From NCBI GenBank assembly GCA_017481185.1, contig JAFUPO010000242.1:1-6544 (forward strand): 6,544 bases of DNA, written 5' to 3'. Made by a program: the position numbers and the translations under genes. Below, in pieces: positions 6,026 to 6,544 of the stretch (within the stretch, counting starts at the first letter, position 1; the number at the start of each line of letters is the position of its first letter). The DNA comes from Clostridia bacterium. Its GTDB lineage: Bacteria > Bacillota_A > Clostridia > Christensenellales > Aristaeellaceae. The notes under the pieces are model-generated. The model saw only the letters and a program-made list of their open reading frames with translations, did no database searches and was not told the origin of the DNA.

Positions 6026-6544
6026 TTACCTCCTGAGCATCTTGATCATATAGAAACCATCCATGCCGTCCCGATGGCTGAGGAGCTGGTGCTCCGCCAC
6101 CTTTTCAAACTCAGGATGGCGTTGAAGGAAGGCTGCCGCCTGCCTCTCGTTCTCATCTTTTAGGATAGAGCAGGTGGAATATACCATCACGCCGCCTTTT
6201 TTTACATACTGGCAGCAGGTATCCAGCAATTCATTCTGAAGCTGTGCTAAGGCCTTCAAATCTGCCGGCTGATGGCGATACTTTACGTCGGGCTTCTCCA
6301 GCATCACGCCAAGGCCAGTGCAAGGGGCATCCAGCAAAACGGCGTCCATCCGCTCAACCAAATCCTCCTTAAGGCGGGCGGCATCCCGAACGGCAGGGCG
6401 CAGATTCTCCAGCCCCAGGCGGCGGGCCTGGGCCCGAATGAGATCCACCCGGTGCTCATGCACATCCCAGGCGTAAACCCGGCCAGTGCCGCCCATCAAT
6501 TCTGCCAGGTAGGCAGCCTTACCCCCGGGAGCAGCGCAGCAATC
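6026..6544 (-). CDS. rsmB: 16S rRNA m5C methyltransferase RsmB, C-terminal half (5' end outside the window)
   Basis: Methylates C5 of cytosine 967 (E. coli numbering) in 16S rRNA, using SAM. The frame is open to the right edge (first codon GAT at 6542-6544), leaving 172 residues of a protein usually near 430-450. The fragment opens exactly at SAM-binding motif I, DCCAAPGGK, continues with the acidic end of the next strand (AWDVHEHRV), then motif IV DAPCTGLG with C75 of the fragment, and motif VI VYSTCSILKDENE with C125. In the Nol1/Nop2/Sun family the motif VI Cys attacks the base and the motif IV Cys helps release it, and both are present. The end, GFYMIKMLRR, is the normal terminal strand. 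The TTG/ATG codons at 6494-6499 are internal, since motif I lies upstream of them. The NusB-like N-terminal domain that would separate RsmB from RsmF-like relatives is not in view, so the name rests on the C-terminal motifs and on the conserved rsmB-rlmN-prpC order. Confidence 0.92.
   Translation of the reverse strand, partial: DCCAAPGGKAAYLAELMGGTGRVYAWDVHEHRVDLIRAQARRLGLENLRPAVRDAARLKEDLVERMDAVLLDAPCTGLGVMLEKPDVKYRHQPADLKALAQLQNELLDTCCQYVKKGGVMVYSTCSILKDENERQAAAFLQRHPEFEKVAEHQLLSHRDGMDGFYMIKMLRR
6029..6034 (-). promoter_or_regulatory. Shine-Dalgarno site of rlmN, abutting the rsmB stop codon
   Basis: AGGAGG on the - strand doubles as the last two Arg codons of rsmB and touches its TAA stop (6026-6028). 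It sits 7 nt before the rlmN ATG (6019-6021). A nearer ATG at 6024-6026 overlaps the stop as TAATG but is out of frame and poorly spaced. Confidence 0.85.

Noticed and set aside
5979..6026. Out-of-frame ATG at 6024-6026 overlapping the rsmB stop (TAATG), opening a 15-codon frame into rlmN
   Set aside because: The Shine-Dalgarno site is only 2 nt away, too close for this ATG and correctly spaced for the rlmN ATG at 6019-6021. The short frame ends quickly and resembles no known leader.
1..6544. Search for a mobile, defence or otherwise undescribed system, RNA genes or CRISPR repeats
   Set aside because: Every stretch is accounted for by core genes. The only gap longer than 14 nt is the 39-nt terminator region, and no tRNA fold, direct-repeat array, transposase or unexplained conserved block was seen.

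Overview
This window holds seven protein genes, two of them cut by the window edges, and essentially no non-coding space. Gene content and order (rsmB-rlmN-prpC-prkC-rsgA-rpe) match a conserved cluster of Firmicutes, best known from Bacillus subtilis. Together with the strong AGGAGG-type ribosome binding sites, the PASTA kinase and a base composition that looks moderately GC-rich by eye, this suggests a Clostridia-like Firmicute. The genus cannot be told from this sequence.

Layout: at the left edge, on the + strand, lies the C-terminal G-domain half of mnmE (wobble-uridine tRNA modification), ending at 800. A perfect 13-bp hairpin (805-835) follows and separates it from six genes that all run leftward on the - strand. 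In transcription order these are rsmB (16S rRNA m5C methyltransferase, C-terminal half, cut by the right edge), rlmN (23S rRNA/tRNA m2A radical SAM methyltransferase), prpC (PP2C phosphatase), prkC (membrane Ser/Thr kinase with PASTA repeats), rsgA (30S assembly GTPase) and rpe (ribulose-phosphate 3-epimerase). The junctions are a 4-nt gap, an ATGA overlap, an ATGA overlap, a 14-nt gap and an 8-nt overlap. This is almost certainly one transcript, whose promoter lies beyond the right edge and which ends at the hairpin. Every start in the cluster has its own good Shine-Dalgarno sequence, several of them inside the preceding gene.

How the genes work together: rsmB, rlmN and rsgA act on ribosome maturation. 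prpC and prkC form a phosphatase/kinase pair that senses cell-wall fragments, and in B. subtilis the RsgA homologue (CpgA) is a known PrkC substrate, so the cluster plausibly ties cell-wall state to ribosome assembly. mnmE also serves translation but belongs to a different, convergent transcript.

I found no mobile element, CRISPR array, RNA gene, riboswitch or undescribed system. This is a core housekeeping region. The points worth a second look are modest: a Thr in place of Asn in the MnmE NKxD motif, a C-terminal domain after the PASTA repeats of the kinase, the shared terminator, the neighbourhood boundary (no mnmG after mnmE, no thiN after rpe), and a GGGGCC triplet repeat inside rsgA.
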